Positions 23,714 to 32,631 of a DNA stretch of 64,000 nt are shown here, in pieces. Origin of the DNA: Deltaproteobacteria bacterium (GTDB taxonomy: Bacteria > Myxococcota > Kuafuiibacteriia > Kuafuiibacteriales > Kuafuiibacteriaceae); the NCBI GenBank assembly GCA_016713425.1, contig JADJPE010000005.1, positions 3,348,001-3,412,000 on the forward strand, written 5' to 3'. The notes beneath the pieces are model-generated. The model was not told where the DNA came from, did not search any database, and worked only from the letters and a program-made list of their open reading frames with translations. Each line of letters begins with the position of its first letter. Position 1 is the first letter of the stretch. A program made the translations under genes and the position numbers.

Positions 23714-24679
23714 TCAGTAGCGGGCACCCGCCGTTTGCTCAGGAAGTTGGCTTCGGATGTCTGCGAGTTCTTCTTGGCTGAAGACCAAGTCGTTGGCGCC
23801 GAGGTTCTCTTTCAGTCGCTCTATGCGACGCGTTCCGGGAATCGTGAAGATGTCGTCGCCCTGGGCGAGGACCCAAGCCAGTGCAACCTGGGCCTCTGTC
23901 GCGTGCTTTTGGGCGGCAATGCCGCGCAGCACCTCCAAGAAGCGCGCATTCTTGGCCCATGCGTCTTCGCTGAACCGCGGATTGCTGCGTCTCCAGTCGC
24001 TGGCGTCGAGCGTTTCCCGACTCGAGATTGCGCCGGTGAGGAAGCCGCGGCCCAGCGGCGAGTAGGCGACGAAGGCGATGCCGAGCTCGCGGCACGTTTT
24101 CAGGATATCTTCGGTCTCGACGTGTCGAGTCCACAGTGAATACTCGGTCTGAAGAGCGGTAATCGGATGGACGGCGTGAGCAGCGCGGATCTGCTCGGCT
24201 GAGAACTCGCTGACGCCAATGAAGCGCACTTTGCCGTCTTCCACGAGCTTCTTCATGGCGCCGACACTCTCTTCGACCGGGACATTGGGGTCAGGGCGGT
24301 GCTGATAGTAGAGATCGATCGTATCGACGCCGAGGCGTCTCAGGCTCATCTCGCACGCTTCCCGTACGTATTCGGGGCGGCCCGAAATACCTAACCATTC
24401 ACCTTCTTGGCCGCGGCGGACACCGAACTTCGTGGCGACAGTGACTTGGCTCCATCGATCCTTGAATGCGCGAGCGAGCAGCGATTCGTTGTGGCCCACG
24501 CCGTACATGTCGGCCGTATCGAAGTGCTGAACGCCGAGCTCGACGGCGGCATGCAGCGTTTTGATGTGCAGAGCGTCGTCGCGCGCTCCGCCGTAAAACT
24601 CGGACATGCCCATGCATCCGAGGCCAATGCGACCGACACGAAGCGTGCTCTTGCCGAGCGTTTGGATAGGGTTCGTCAT
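23714..24679 (-). CDS. Aldo/keto reductase
   Basis: The protein has 321 residues from ATG 24679; GTG 24691 is an alternative. It is a NADPH-dependent TIM-barrel oxidoreductase of the AKR family (subgroup with yeast-like pyridoxine/IolS-type members). Catalytic pattern: Asp in FDTADMYG with Tyr four residues later, Lys in TKFGVRRG, and His in LYYQHRPDP. The cofactor-binding C-terminal motif IPGTRRIERLKENLGA is present. Substrate unknown. It is divergent from the perR-like/katG operon, which could hint at a shared oxidative-stress theme, but that is inference. Confidence 0.88.
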   Translation of the reverse strand: MTNPIQTLGKSTLRVGRIGLGCMGMSEFYGGARDDALHIKTLHAAVELGVQHFDTADMYGVGHNESLLARAFKDRWSQVTVATKFGVRRGQEGEWLGISGRPEYVREACEMSLRRLGVDTIDLYYQHRPDPNVPVEESVGAMKKLVEDGKVRFIGVSEFSAEQIRAAHAVHPITALQTEYSLWTRHVETEDILKTCRELGIAFVAYSPLGRGFLTGAISSRETLDASDWRRSNPRFSEDAWAKNARFLEVLRGIAAQKHATEAQVALAWVLAQGDDIFTIPGTRRIERLKENLGANDLVFSQEELADIRSQLPEQTAGARY

Positions 24680-24768
24680 GATGCTCCGCACCCTAACTCA
24701 CGCCACAACCAAAGCGCCATAGGCACCGGAAAGGCCGAGGCGACCGGGGCGCCTAGACGGTGGGCCGG

Positions 24769-24845
24769 TTGACAGCCTGACGAGACTGATATTGGATTGG
24801 ACTCCTATCTAGGAACCCATTCGTATTTAGGACCACAGAGAGACA
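24769..24845 (+). promoter_or_regulatory. Putative promoter and operator of the perR-katG operon
   Basis: TTGACA at 24769-24774 looks like a -35 box; no convincing -10 lies 16-18 bases on. A perfect inverted repeat TCCTA-TC-TAGGA (24803-24814) is followed by a partial copy TTTAGGA near 24826-24832. A Fur/PerR-family regulator could bind here to repress its own operon, but the sequence is not a textbook Fur or Per box. Confidence 0.35.
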
Positions 24846-25352
24846 ATGAAAGCCAAGGATGGGGAAATCAAGGCGCGCTTGGAGCGCTTCGAGCGTACCT
24901 GTCGGGAGGCGGGCATCAAGCTGACGCACCAACGGATGGAGATCTTCCGTGAGATCGCCGAAAGTGGAGAGCATCCCGACGCAGAGACCGTGTTTCACGG
25001 CGTGCGCGAACGGGTTCCCGCAATATCGCTCGACACGGTGTACCGGACGCTTTGGGTCTTGTCAGATCTTGGACTCATCACCACGCTTGGCGCGCCGCGT
25101 GAGCGGACGCGTTTCGATGCGAACTTGGCGCGGCATCATCACTTCGTCTGCACCGCTTGTGGACTGACGCGAGACTTCCATAGCGATGTGTTTGATGACG
25201 TCAGGCTACCTGACAGCGTGAAAGCGCTGGGGCGCGTGGAACGCACATACGTCGAAGCGCGCGGGCTCTGCAACGCGTGCTACGCGGCGACGACGAAAGA
25301 GAAGCGCAAGAACGGTACGAAGAAGACAGCGCCTCGAGGCAAGGAGAAATGA
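24846..25352 (+). CDS. Fur-family peroxide-type regulator (PerR-like)
   Basis: The protein has 168 residues. A winged helix (about 15-90, ITLTHQRMEIFREIAESGEHPDAE-type region and DTVYRTLWVLSDLGLI) is followed by a metal-binding dimerisation domain with RHHHFVCTACG and a C-terminal CNAC pair, giving two CXXC motifs for structural zinc. The end is Lys-rich. It overlaps katG by ATGA, so the two are translationally coupled, which argues for a PerR-like role in peroxide response rather than iron control. Fur itself is the alternative. Confidence 0.85.
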   Translation: MKAKDGEIKARLERFERTCREAGIKLTHQRMEIFREIAESGEHPDAETVFHGVRERVPAISLDTVYRTLWVLSDLGLITTLGAPRERTRFDANLARHHHFVCTACGLTRDFHSDVFDDVRLPDSVKALGRVERTYVEARGLCNACYAATTKEKRKNGTKKTAPRGKEK

Positions 25353-27574
25353 GCATGACTGAGAAGAAAAATGGCGAATGCCCCTTCGCGGGTGCCGCGG
25401 CACGAACGTCCGCGAGTCGAGGGACATCAAATCGAGACTGGTGGCCAAGCCAAGTCAACTTGGGCATCTTGCACCAGCACTCGTCGAAGTCGAACCCGAT
25501 GGGCGAGGGCTTCGACTACGCAAAGGCATTCAACAGCCTCGACTTCGCGGCCGTGAAGCAGGACCTCTACGCGCTGATGACCGATTCACAGGACTGGTGG
25601 CCGGCGGACTGGGGACACTATGGCGGTCTCTTTATTCGGATGGCGTGGCATAGCGCGGGAACCTACCGGATGGGCGATGGGCGAGGCGGCGCCGGCACCG
25701 GGAATCAGCGCTTGGCGCCGATCAACAGCTGGCCCGATAACGTGAATCTCGACAAGGCGCGGCGTCTGCTTTGGCCGATCAAGCAGAAGTACGGCCAGAA
25801 GCTATCTTGGGCCGACCTCATGATTCTCGCCGGGAACTGTGCGCTCGAGTCGATGGGATTCAAGACGTTTGGCTTTGGAGGTGGGCGCGAAGACGTGTGG
25901 GAGCCCGAGGAGGATATCTACTGGGGGACCGAGACGGAGTGGCTCAAAGATGCGCGCTACTCTGGGGATCGCGATCTCGAGAATCCGCTGGCCGCGGTGC
26001 AGATGGGGCTCATCTACGTGAATCCGGAGGGGCCGAACGGCAATCCAGATCCGGTCGCCTCGGGGCGCGATGTGCGGGAAACGTTCGCACGCATGGCCAT
26101 GAACGACGAGGAGACCGTGGCGCTCGTCGCCGGTGGTCACACCTTTGGCAAGTGTCATGGTGCGGGCGACGCGACGCACGTCGGTCCGGAACCCGAGGCT
26201 GCGCCGATCGAAGCGCAAGGCTTGGGCTGGCTAAGCAGCTTCAAGAGTGGTCGGGGCGGCGATACGATCTCGAGCGGCATCGAAGGGGCGTGGAAGCCGA
26301 ACCCGACGAAATGGGATGTCGGCTACCTGAAGGTGCTCTTCAAATACGAGTGGGAGCTCGTCAAGAGCCCCGCTGGCGCGCACCAGTGGCTCGCGAAAGA
26401 CGTCGACGAAGAAGACATGGTGGTCGATGCGCATGACCCAACCCAACGTCGTCGACCCATGATGACGACCGCCGATTTGTCACTTCGCTTCGATCCCACG
26501 TACGAGAAGATCGCGCGACGGTTTCTCGAGCATCCCGACCAGTTCGCCGACGCGTTTGCGCGGGCCTGGTTCAAGTTGACGCATCGGGATATGGGCCCGC
26601 GGGTTCGATACCTTGGGCCGGAGGTCCCCGCTGAGAACTTGATCTGGCAGGATCCGATTCCGAGAGTCGACCACCCACTGGTCGACGATGGGGACATCGA
26701 AAGTCTCAAGCGCAAGGTGCTTGCATCGGGCCTGTCCGTCTCGTCGCTCGTCGCGACCGCTTGGGCGTCGGCTTCGACCTTCCGTGGTTCCGACATGCGG
26801 GGTGGCGCAAACGGGGCCAGAATTCGCCTCGCGCCTCAGAATGGCTGGGCCGTGAATCAGCCAGAGCAGCTCAGGAAGGTGCTCGGGGTTCTCGAGCAAC
26901 TGAAGTCGGGCTTCAACGACGCGCACGCGGGCAAGAGCGGCAAGAAAGTATCGCTGGCCGACATGATCGTCCTCGCCGGCTGCGCGGCTGTGGAGCAGGG
27001 CGCGAAGAACGGTGGCTACGAGGTGAAGGTCCCCTTTACCCCGGGACGCATGGATGCGTCCGAAGCCGAGACCGATGCGGACTCGTTTGATGTTCTCGAG
27101 CCGGGCGCGGATGGGTTTCGCAACTATCAGAAGCGGAGATTCGCTTTGTCGGCCGAGCATCTCTTGGTCGACCGCGCCCAGCTTCTGACGCTCACCGCAC
27201 CGGAGATGACGGTTCTCGTTGGCGGACTTCGCGTGCTGGGCGCCAACAGCGGCGAAGGCGCTCTTCGGCAACGTGGTGTATTGACGGAGCGAGTCGGCAC
27301 GCTCAGTCACGACTTCTTCCTGAACCTACTGGACATGGGCACGGCGTGGAAGGCGACGTCGGATCCTGATGTCTTCGAGGGGAGAGATCGAAAGGCCGGT
27401 GATCTCAGATGGACCGCGACGCGCGTCGACCTCGTCTTCGGTTCGAACTCGCAGCTCCGGGCGTTGGCGGAGGTTTATGCCTGCCAGGACGGCGAGGCCA
27501 AGATGATCAGTGACTTCATCGCCGCTTGGAACAAGGTGATGAACCTCGATCGCTTCGATCTGAAGATGATCTGA
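25349..27574 (+). CDS. katG: Catalase-peroxidase KatG
   Basis: This is a 741-residue bifunctional heme catalase-peroxidase that removes H2O2. ATG 25349 lies in the ATGA overlap with the regulator stop and has AAGGAG upstream. The frame is open from 25277, but that start is inside the regulator. Distal site RMAWHSAGTYR is present, with Trp in DWWPADWGHYGG, Tyr in LIYVNPEGPNGNPDP and Met in RRPMMTTADLSLR that form the family's Trp-Tyr-Met adduct. Proximal heme His lies in VAGGHTFGKCHGAG. The C-terminal duplicate domain is complete. The length is normal for KatG. Confidence 0.97.
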   Translation: MSMTEKKNGECPFAGAAARTSASRGTSNRDWWPSQVNLGILHQHSSKSNPMGEGFDYAKAFNSLDFAAVKQDLYALMTDSQDWWPADWGHYGGLFIRMAWHSAGTYRMGDGRGGAGTGNQRLAPINSWPDNVNLDKARRLLWPIKQKYGQKLSWADLMILAGNCALESMGFKTFGFGGGREDVWEPEEDIYWGTETEWLKDARYSGDRDLENPLAAVQMGLIYVNPEGPNGNPDPVASGRDVRETFARMAMNDEETVALVAGGHTFGKCHGAGDATHVGPEPEAAPIEAQGLGWLSSFKSGRGGDTISSGIEGAWKPNPTKWDVGYLKVLFKYEWELVKSPAGAHQWLAKDVDEEDMVVDAHDPTQRRRPMMTTADLSLRFDPTYEKIARRFLEHPDQFADAFARAWFKLTHRDMGPRVRYLGPEVPAENLIWQDPIPRVDHPLVDDGDIESLKRKVLASGLSVSSLVATAWASASTFRGSDMRGGANGARIRLAPQNGWAVNQPEQLRKVLGVLEQLKSGFNDAHAGKSGKKVSLADMIVLAGCAAVEQGAKNGGYEVKVPFTPGRMDASEAETDADSFDVLEPGADGFRNYQKRRFALSAEHLLVDRAQLLTLTAPEMTVLVGGLRVLGANSGEGALRQRGVLTERVGTLSHDFFLNLLDMGTAWKATSDPDVFEGRDRKAGDLRWTATRVDLVFGSNSQLRALAEVYACQDGEAKMISDFIAAWNKVMNLDRFDLKMI

Positions 27575-27587
27575 AGAGCATTTGGAC

Positions 27588-27640
27588 ATTGTTTGAAGAC
27601 CATCTGAAGATCATCTGAGGATCATCTGAGGATGAGCTGA
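27588..27640 (+). repeat. Short degenerate 11-bp repeats after katG
   Basis: GATCATCTGAG-like units (GAAGACCATCT, GAAGATCATCT, GAGGATCATCT) follow the katG stop. Similar sequence is found in the last katG codons (GATCTGAAGATGATCTGA), so the array may have grown from the gene end. Its function is unknown. Confidence 0.6.
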
Positions 27641-27681
27641 AGCTCCGAATATCGGCTCCGAGCTGCCCGAGGGCGATGCGA

Positions 27682-29268
27682 CTACTGAACGGTGCTTAGG
27701 CACGTACGACCCCATCGAACCACGGATGCGTGGGCCGTCGAGTCCACCTCTTTGTGGGCGATCCAAACACGTCCTGTGCCGTCGATGACAAAGGGGGCTG
27801 CCACGCGGTTCGGGAAGCTGAGCAGCAGTCCGTGATCGAAAGCGTGGCTGCGGTGCCAATGACCGCCGGCATCGCGTCGCGCGAACCGGATGTCCTCGGT
27901 ACCGATGACGGCGTAGCTGAGATATGTGCCGCCGAGCGGGTCGAGGCCGATCGACGGATCAAGGCCGGGGACCTCGCCATCCCAGATCGACGTGGTGGCA
28001 TCGAGGTTGGCGACTGCGTCTTCGACGTCTTCGATGTGCCACGTGCCGTCGACGGGTGACCGATACGCATACTTGAGACCGCCCTCGAAGTGCCAGGTGT
28101 TGTTGGGAAACGAAATCGAGAGGTGGCTCAGTGCCAAGTGAACGCCGCCTTCTCGATCGACGGCCATGGGGACCGCGCTGACGTCACGCCTCTCGACCTC
28201 ATAGACGGATGTGTGACTCAGGTCGGCCGCGGAATCGCCCTCGGCGTACCAGGCCGTCTCTTTCACGCCCTCGACAATCGTATACGCGAGATGAAGCTTT
28301 TCGCCTGCGAACGACACGCTCACGGCGGGTTCGAAGTCGGTCTCCTCGACGACCACGGTTCGCTGCCAGGTGCCGCCTGAGGCCGAGCGAACGAAGAGCA
28401 CAACTGGATAGGGTTCGACCCCGCTCCCAAGAAGCACTGCGAGCGCCCCGCTTTCTGCTCTTGCGATGTCGAAGCGTCCTCGGACCGTCGGTTCGAGCAC
28501 CTCGGAACGCCACACGCCGGACGTGCTGCGGGTGATGTATCTCAGGTCTGACGCGGAGGAATCGGTTTCGCTTGGCGCCGAGGCGGCAATGTGAAGTGAA
28601 CGGTCGTCGCCTACCGCAAGTTTGGGTCCAAGCCCCATGTTGAATCCGAGGCCTGCCGATTCGGAGCCCTGACCCCCATCGTCTCGCCAGGCGTAGAAGA
28701 GACCGGTGCCGCTGTTCTTCGCGAAGACGGTGTGAAAGCGTCCGCTTGGATCCATTGCGACGCTGGGCACGTCGATGGTCGGTCCGATGGTCTCGAGCGT
28801 CCAAGCGACGGGCGAAGTACACGTGGGCTCGAAGACATCTGGGCCGGCATCTGGGCCGGCATCTGGGCCGGCATCTGGGCCGGCGTCGCGGCGTGCGTCG
28901 GGGCCTGTGTCGGGGCCTGTGTCGGGGCTGGTGTTCGCGCCGGCATCAACGGCCCCGTCGCCATCGCTCGAGGCTCCGTCCCTCACGCCTCCGTTTCCGT
29001 CGGTGGAGCCTCCATCGACGACCGATCCACCGACGTCCGATCCAGGACCGAGTCCGGCGTCACCGACTACGCCCGCGGCGTCCTGGGGGGGCCAGTATGC
29101 GTCGGCGGACCCCTGGCTGGACAGCGGGGCCGGGCCCTCATCGGAAGAAGAACAGGCGACGACGTTCCATCCAAAACCCAAGCCCCAGGCCACGCTTCCG
29201 ACGACAAGGAGAGCTGCGGAGGGCACCGTCGGACGATGTGCGGCGAACATACGAGTGGTGTACCGCAT
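27682..29268 (-). CDS. Large lipoprotein with Gly-Pro-Asp repeat linker
   Basis: The protein has 528 residues from ATG 29268; the frame is open upstream, but this start gives the signal peptide. A hydrophobic segment ends in a lipobox-like VVAC. An Asp/Gly/Ser-rich region follows (about 35-145) with repeated GPDTGPD/GPDAGPD units encoded by a 12-bp repeat. The C-terminal 380 residues contain recurring blade-like motifs (SVAMDPSGRFHTVFAKNSG, KLHLAYTIVEG, GGVHLALSHL), suggesting a beta-propeller or WD/NHL-like fold on the cell surface. The C-terminus has a Cys (GRTCLSTVQ). This type is common in Myxococcota; no function is known. Confidence 0.7.
   Translation of the reverse strand: MRYTTRMFAAHRPTVPSAALLVVGSVAWGLGFGWNVVACSSSDEGPAPLSSQGSADAYWPPQDAAGVVGDAGLGPGSDVGGSVVDGGSTDGNGGVRDGASSDGDGAVDAGANTSPDTGPDTGPDARRDAGPDAGPDAGPDAGPDVFEPTCTSPVAWTLETIGPTIDVPSVAMDPSGRFHTVFAKNSGTGLFYAWRDDGGQGSESAGLGFNMGLGPKLAVGDDRSLHIAASAPSETDSSASDLRYITRSTSGVWRSEVLEPTVRGRFDIARAESGALAVLLGSGVEPYPVVLFVRSASGGTWQRTVVVEETDFEPAVSVSFAGEKLHLAYTIVEGVKETAWYAEGDSAADLSHTSVYEVERRDVSAVPMAVDREGGVHLALSHLSISFPNNTWHFEGGLKYAYRSPVDGTWHIEDVEDAVANLDATTSIWDGEVPGLDPSIGLDPLGGTYLSYAVIGTEDIRFARRDAGGHWHRSHAFDHGLLLSFPNRVAAPFVIDGTGRVWIAHKEVDSTAHASVVRWGRTCLSTVQ
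28838..28926 (-). repeat. 12-bp repeats encoding Gly-Pro-Asp units
   Basis: Plus-strand units of CATCTGGGCCGG (four near-identical copies), then CGTCGGGGCCTGTGT-like variants, encode GPDAGPDA and TGPDTGPD in the lipoprotein on the minus strand. The frame is preserved. Confidence 0.85.
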
Positions 29269-29474
29269 TGGGACTCCGTTGTCCTTCCCCAGCGCCTGAT
29301 CGGGCCCTAAGGGGCGTCCGCGTCTTCGACTGACCGATGACCGATGAATGCAACGCCGATCTCGCAAACACGCCAGTTCCAGCGTCTGAAGCAAACAGCG
29401 ACGGGACGCGTGAGGGATCGAGCGCGCCAACAAATAGGCGTGGCTTTCTGCGCTCTTCGATGGTCTGAAGAGGC

Positions 29475-30263
29475 ATGAACGGATTCGCACTTGTCACGGG
29501 TGCTTCGCGAGGGATCGGTGAGGCGTTTGCGCGTCTGCTGGCCGCGGATGGCGTGCCGCTGATTCTCGTTGCGCGCAGCGGCGACGATCTAAGCAGACTC
29601 AAGGCGTCGCTGCTCGCGGACGTTGCGCCTGGCTTGGAGATCGTGGTGATCGAAGCGGATCTCGCGGATGTCTCCGCTGCGGCATCCTTGGCCGATGCGG
29701 TGGAGAGCCGAAATCTCGACGTGGATCTCCTCATCAACAACGCCGGCGTCGGCGCTTACGGGCCGTTCCTGAACCATGCTGAGGCGCGCCTTCTTGCGAT
29801 CCAGACGCTCAACATGGTGGCCCCGACCATGTTGTGTCGTCACTTTCTGCCGAAAATGGTGGAGCGCGGATCGGGCGGGGTCATCAACGTCGCGTCGACG
29901 AGCGCCTTTCAGCCCACGCCAGGGATGGCGGCCTACGGCGCAACGAAGTCCTATCTCTTGAGTCTGACCGAGGCGTTGGCGATTGAGCTCGAGGGCACGG
30001 GGGTGACGGCTACGGCGCTGTGCCCCGGACCGACGAAGACGCATTTCATGGCGGTGGCCGACATGTCGCCGACGCTCGACGATCGCTTCTTCGAATCGGC
30101 GGATGCCGTTGCACGCACCGGACTCGCCGCGTTCCGCGCCGGACGCACGGTGCAGGTGAGCGGCGCGATGAACTGGGTCGGGGCTCAAGGCCAAAGGCTG
30201 CTCCCACGCAAGACCCTTGCGCGCATCTCGGGCAGAATTCTCAAGCGTTCGCTCGGAGGCTGA
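29475..30263 (+). CDS. Short-chain dehydrogenase/reductase
   Basis: The protein has 262 residues. A GAAGAGG ribosome site precedes ATG 29475. It is a classical SDR: NAD(P)-binding TGASRGIGE near residue 8, NNAGVGAYG near 90, the catalytic Ser/Tyr/Lys set in NVASTSAFQ and YGATKSY near 155, and CPGPTKTHF. The sequence fits the DltE/YqjQ-like SDR group that includes ketoacyl-type and lipid-modifying enzymes. The substrate cannot be assigned. It is divergent from the large lipoprotein and 55 bases upstream of a porin. Confidence 0.88.
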   Translation: MNGFALVTGASRGIGEAFARLLAADGVPLILVARSGDDLSRLKASLLADVAPGLEIVVIEADLADVSAAASLADAVESRNLDVDLLINNAGVGAYGPFLNHAEARLLAIQTLNMVAPTMLCRHFLPKMVERGSGGVINVASTSAFQPTPGMAAYGATKSYLLSLTEALAIELEGTGVTATALCPGPTKTHFMAVADMSPTLDDRFFESADAVARTGLAAFRAGRTVQVSGAMNWVGAQGQRLLPRKTLARISGRILKRSLGG

Positions 30264-30318
30264 AAGCCCGAATTTCGTGGACGCGCGGGGCGTCTGGCGC
30301 TAGGCACCACGCTCGAAG

Positions 30319-31617
30319 ATGAAGCCGAATCATGGTCGAGGGGCTCGCAAGCGATTTCTTCGAAGCGCGAGCTTCTGTTCTCTCTTGGCCGCAAGCGTGA
30401 TCGGCCTGGCGGCGGATCGGTCCTGGGCGGCCGCAAAGACGCCCGAAGCGGAGACGCCCGAAACGCAGACGCCCGAAACGCAGACGCCCGAAACGCAGAC
30501 GCCCGAAGCAAAGGTGGTCGGAGGACGGGCTGCTGAGACTCTGGCTGTCGAAGCAAGCGCCGCCGAAGCCTCGCCGGTCGAGATACGGGCGACTGAAACG
30601 ACTACGGCGACGAAGGGGGCGGGGACCGGGCCGGTGGGTGAGGCGCCGAGCTCCCCGACTTTTCGGCTGAGCGGCTATGTGCAGGGGCGTTTTGAGTACC
30701 ATTCGACATCGGCCGATGGCCTGACCGATGCCGGCAAGGCGGGCGCGACGACGCAATTCTTGGTTCGGCGGGGCCGAGTGAAGGTGAGCCACGAGAGTCG
30801 CCTTGCGGCGTTCGCGTTGCAGATCGATGCGACGCCGCGTGGCGTCACCTTGAAGGACGCCGAGGCGACGTTCATCGAGCCTTGGACGGGGCTCGGTCTT
30901 CGATGGACGGTCGGGCAGTTCAAGTGGCCCTTTGGGGACGAGCTTCAGCAGTCGAGTTCCGCGCGTGAAATGCCCGAGCGGTCGCGCGTGGTCCGCACGC
31001 TCTTCCCGGGAGAACGGGATCGCGGCCTAAGAATGGTGGGGCGCTGGGAATGGATGCGCTTCGCGTTGGCGGTCGTGAATGGGAATGGCACCACCGATCC
31101 GATCTATGGCGCTCATGAAGAGAATGCGTTCAAGGACGTCGTAGGGCGCGTAGGGGTTGAAGCTTCGTGGTGGACGGTCGGCGTCTCGGGTTACTGGGGA
31201 AAGGGTTTGTCGACGACCTTGGGATCCGCGGACGATGAGGATGAAGTGACGTATGCTCGGTATCGTCGTGTGCGCTACGGCGCAGACGCTCAAATCCGCA
31301 CGAGCATTCCGTCGGTGGGGCGGACGACGTTCAAGGCGGAAGTGATCGGAGGGCGAGATGCCACCCACGTGCGCGCCCTTGGATACTATCTTCTTGCTGT
31401 GCAGCGTTTCGGTGACGATTGGGCGGCATTTGTTCGTCTTGATCAGTTTGACGCCGACATTCGCGACGCCGGAGGTCTGCGCAGCGTGCTTGGGGGTGGG
31501 CTGGCCTGCGATCTTTCGAGTGACCTGCGTGCTTCCATCGCGTACGAACACGATCTATCGAGGCGGGCGGGTGTGCTCGACCAGGTCCTGACGACCCAGC
31601 TTCAGGCGGTCTTTTAG
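30319..31617 (+). CDS. Phosphate-selective-type porin (OprO/OprP-like)
   Basis: The protein has 432 residues. A signal peptide (LLAASVIGLAADRSWA) is followed by a Thr/Pro/Glu/Gln linker built of a 12-bp repeat (TPETQ units), then a beta-barrel (about 115-432). The barrel has OprO/OprP hallmarks: FRLSGYVQGRFEY, a TQFLVRRGRVKVSHESRLAA-type strand, WTVGQFKWPFG and a C-terminal aromatic (LQAVF). In the family the barrel lets phosphate or pyrophosphate cross the outer membrane. Placement 93 bases before pstS supports phosphate uptake. Confidence 0.82.
   Translation: MKPNHGRGARKRFLRSASFCSLLAASVIGLAADRSWAAAKTPEAETPETQTPETQTPETQTPEAKVVGGRAAETLAVEASAAEASPVEIRATETTTATKGAGTGPVGEAPSSPTFRLSGYVQGRFEYHSTSADGLTDAGKAGATTQFLVRRGRVKVSHESRLAAFALQIDATPRGVTLKDAEATFIEPWTGLGLRWTVGQFKWPFGDELQQSSSAREMPERSRVVRTLFPGERDRGLRMVGRWEWMRFALAVVNGNGTTDPIYGAHEENAFKDVVGRVGVEASWWTVGVSGYWGKGLSTTLGSADDEDEVTYARYRRVRYGADAQIRTSIPSVGRTTFKAEVIGGRDATHVRALGYYLLAVQRFGDDWAAFVRLDQFDADIRDAGGLRSVLGGGLACDLSSDLRASIAYEHDLSRRAGVLDQVLTTQLQAVF
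30440..30502 (+). repeat. 12-bp repeats encoding Thr-Pro-Glu-Gln linker
   Basis: ACGCCCGAAACGCAG-type 12-bp units (CAGACGCCCGAAA) repeat about five times near the N-terminus of the porin gene, giving TPETQ copies. Frame preserved. Confidence 0.8.
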
Positions 31618-31710
31618 CTTGGTTGCTTGGCGCGGAGATGCAAGTGGGGTCGAAGGGCCCTTTTGTCGAGAACGCCCCGACGGAAACAGAAGAGGAGATG
31701 AGGGAGCATT

Positions 31711-32559
31711 ATGCGAACGACAGCACGACGGGTCGGAATGGCGCTGGTTACTACGCTTGGGCTTTCGAGCGGATCGAGCGCGTTTGCCGAGAGTCTTACC
31801 ATCAAGGGCTCGGACACGATGGTGATTCTCGGTCAACGTTGGGCTGAGAACTTCATGAAGAAGGATCAGTCAACGCGCGTGCAGATCACCGGGGGGGGCT
31901 CAGGCACCGGGATCAGTGCGCTCATCAATGGGACGACCGACATCTGCCAGTCGTCGCGGGCGATGAAGGACAAAGAGATCGAGCAGCTGCACGCGAAGTA
32001 CGGCGTGAATCCAACCGAGATCCCCGTCGCGAAGGACGGCCTGTCTATTTACGTGCATGCGTCGAATCCCGTCGAGTCGCTGACGATGGAGCAGCTCAAG
32101 GGCATCTTTACCGGAAAGGTGAAGAACTGGAAGGACGTCGGCGGGCCCGACAAGAAGATCGTTCCGTACTCGCGAGAAAACAGCTCGGGAACCTACGTGT
32201 TTTTCAAGGAAGTCGTGCTCGAGCAGGCTGACTTTACGCCGCGAGCGCAAACGTTGCCTGGAACGGCGGCGGTGGTGAACGCGGTCTCCAAGGAGAAGAA
32301 CGCGATTGGCTACGGCGGTGCCGGTTATGCCAAAGGCGTCAAGCTTTTGAAGGTCAAGAAGGACGACAAGAGCGAGGCCATAGCACCGGACCTAGAGCAT
32401 ATCGTGAGCGGCACCTATCCGCTTTCGCGGCCTCTTTTCTTCTACACGCGCCAGGCGCCCAAGGATAAGACCAAAGCGTTCATCGACTGGGTCCTTACGC
32501 CGGAAGGTCAGTCGATCGTGAGCCAAGTGGGCTACTTCCCGCTCACCAAGGGCTCTTGA
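31711..32559 (+). CDS. pstS: Periplasmic phosphate-binding protein PstS
   Basis: The protein has 282 residues with a signal peptide ending at SSAFA. The mature part begins ESLTIKGSDTM and has the phosphate-loop residues of the PstS family (GSDTM, GGGSGTGISAL, SRENSSGTYVFF). AGGGAG precedes ATG 31711. It is the substrate-binding part of the Pst ABC phosphate importer, but pstC, pstA and pstB are not in the window; the porin gene is just upstream. It converges on the insertion sequence and cheB. Confidence 0.9.
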   Translation: MRTTARRVGMALVTTLGLSSGSSAFAESLTIKGSDTMVILGQRWAENFMKKDQSTRVQITGGGSGTGISALINGTTDICQSSRAMKDKEIEQLHAKYGVNPTEIPVAKDGLSIYVHASNPVESLTMEQLKGIFTGKVKNWKDVGGPDKKIVPYSRENSSGTYVFFKEVVLEQADFTPRAQTLPGTAAVVNAVSKEKNAIGYGGAGYAKGVKLLKVKKDDKSEAIAPDLEHIVSGTYPLSRPLFFYTRQAPKDKTKAFIDWVLTPEGQSIVSQVGYFPLTKGS

Positions 32560-32631
32560 CCCGCGATGTTTGAAGCCGCCTCGTACGATTCCTCAGCGAG
32601 AATGCGCAACCTATTGCTGATCGGTCCCTTA

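Noticed and set aside
23515..23727. Minus-strand ORF with repeating RPHRALTAPSP peptide
   Set aside because: It is the readout of the 11-bp array, has no ribosome site and no flanking coding signal.
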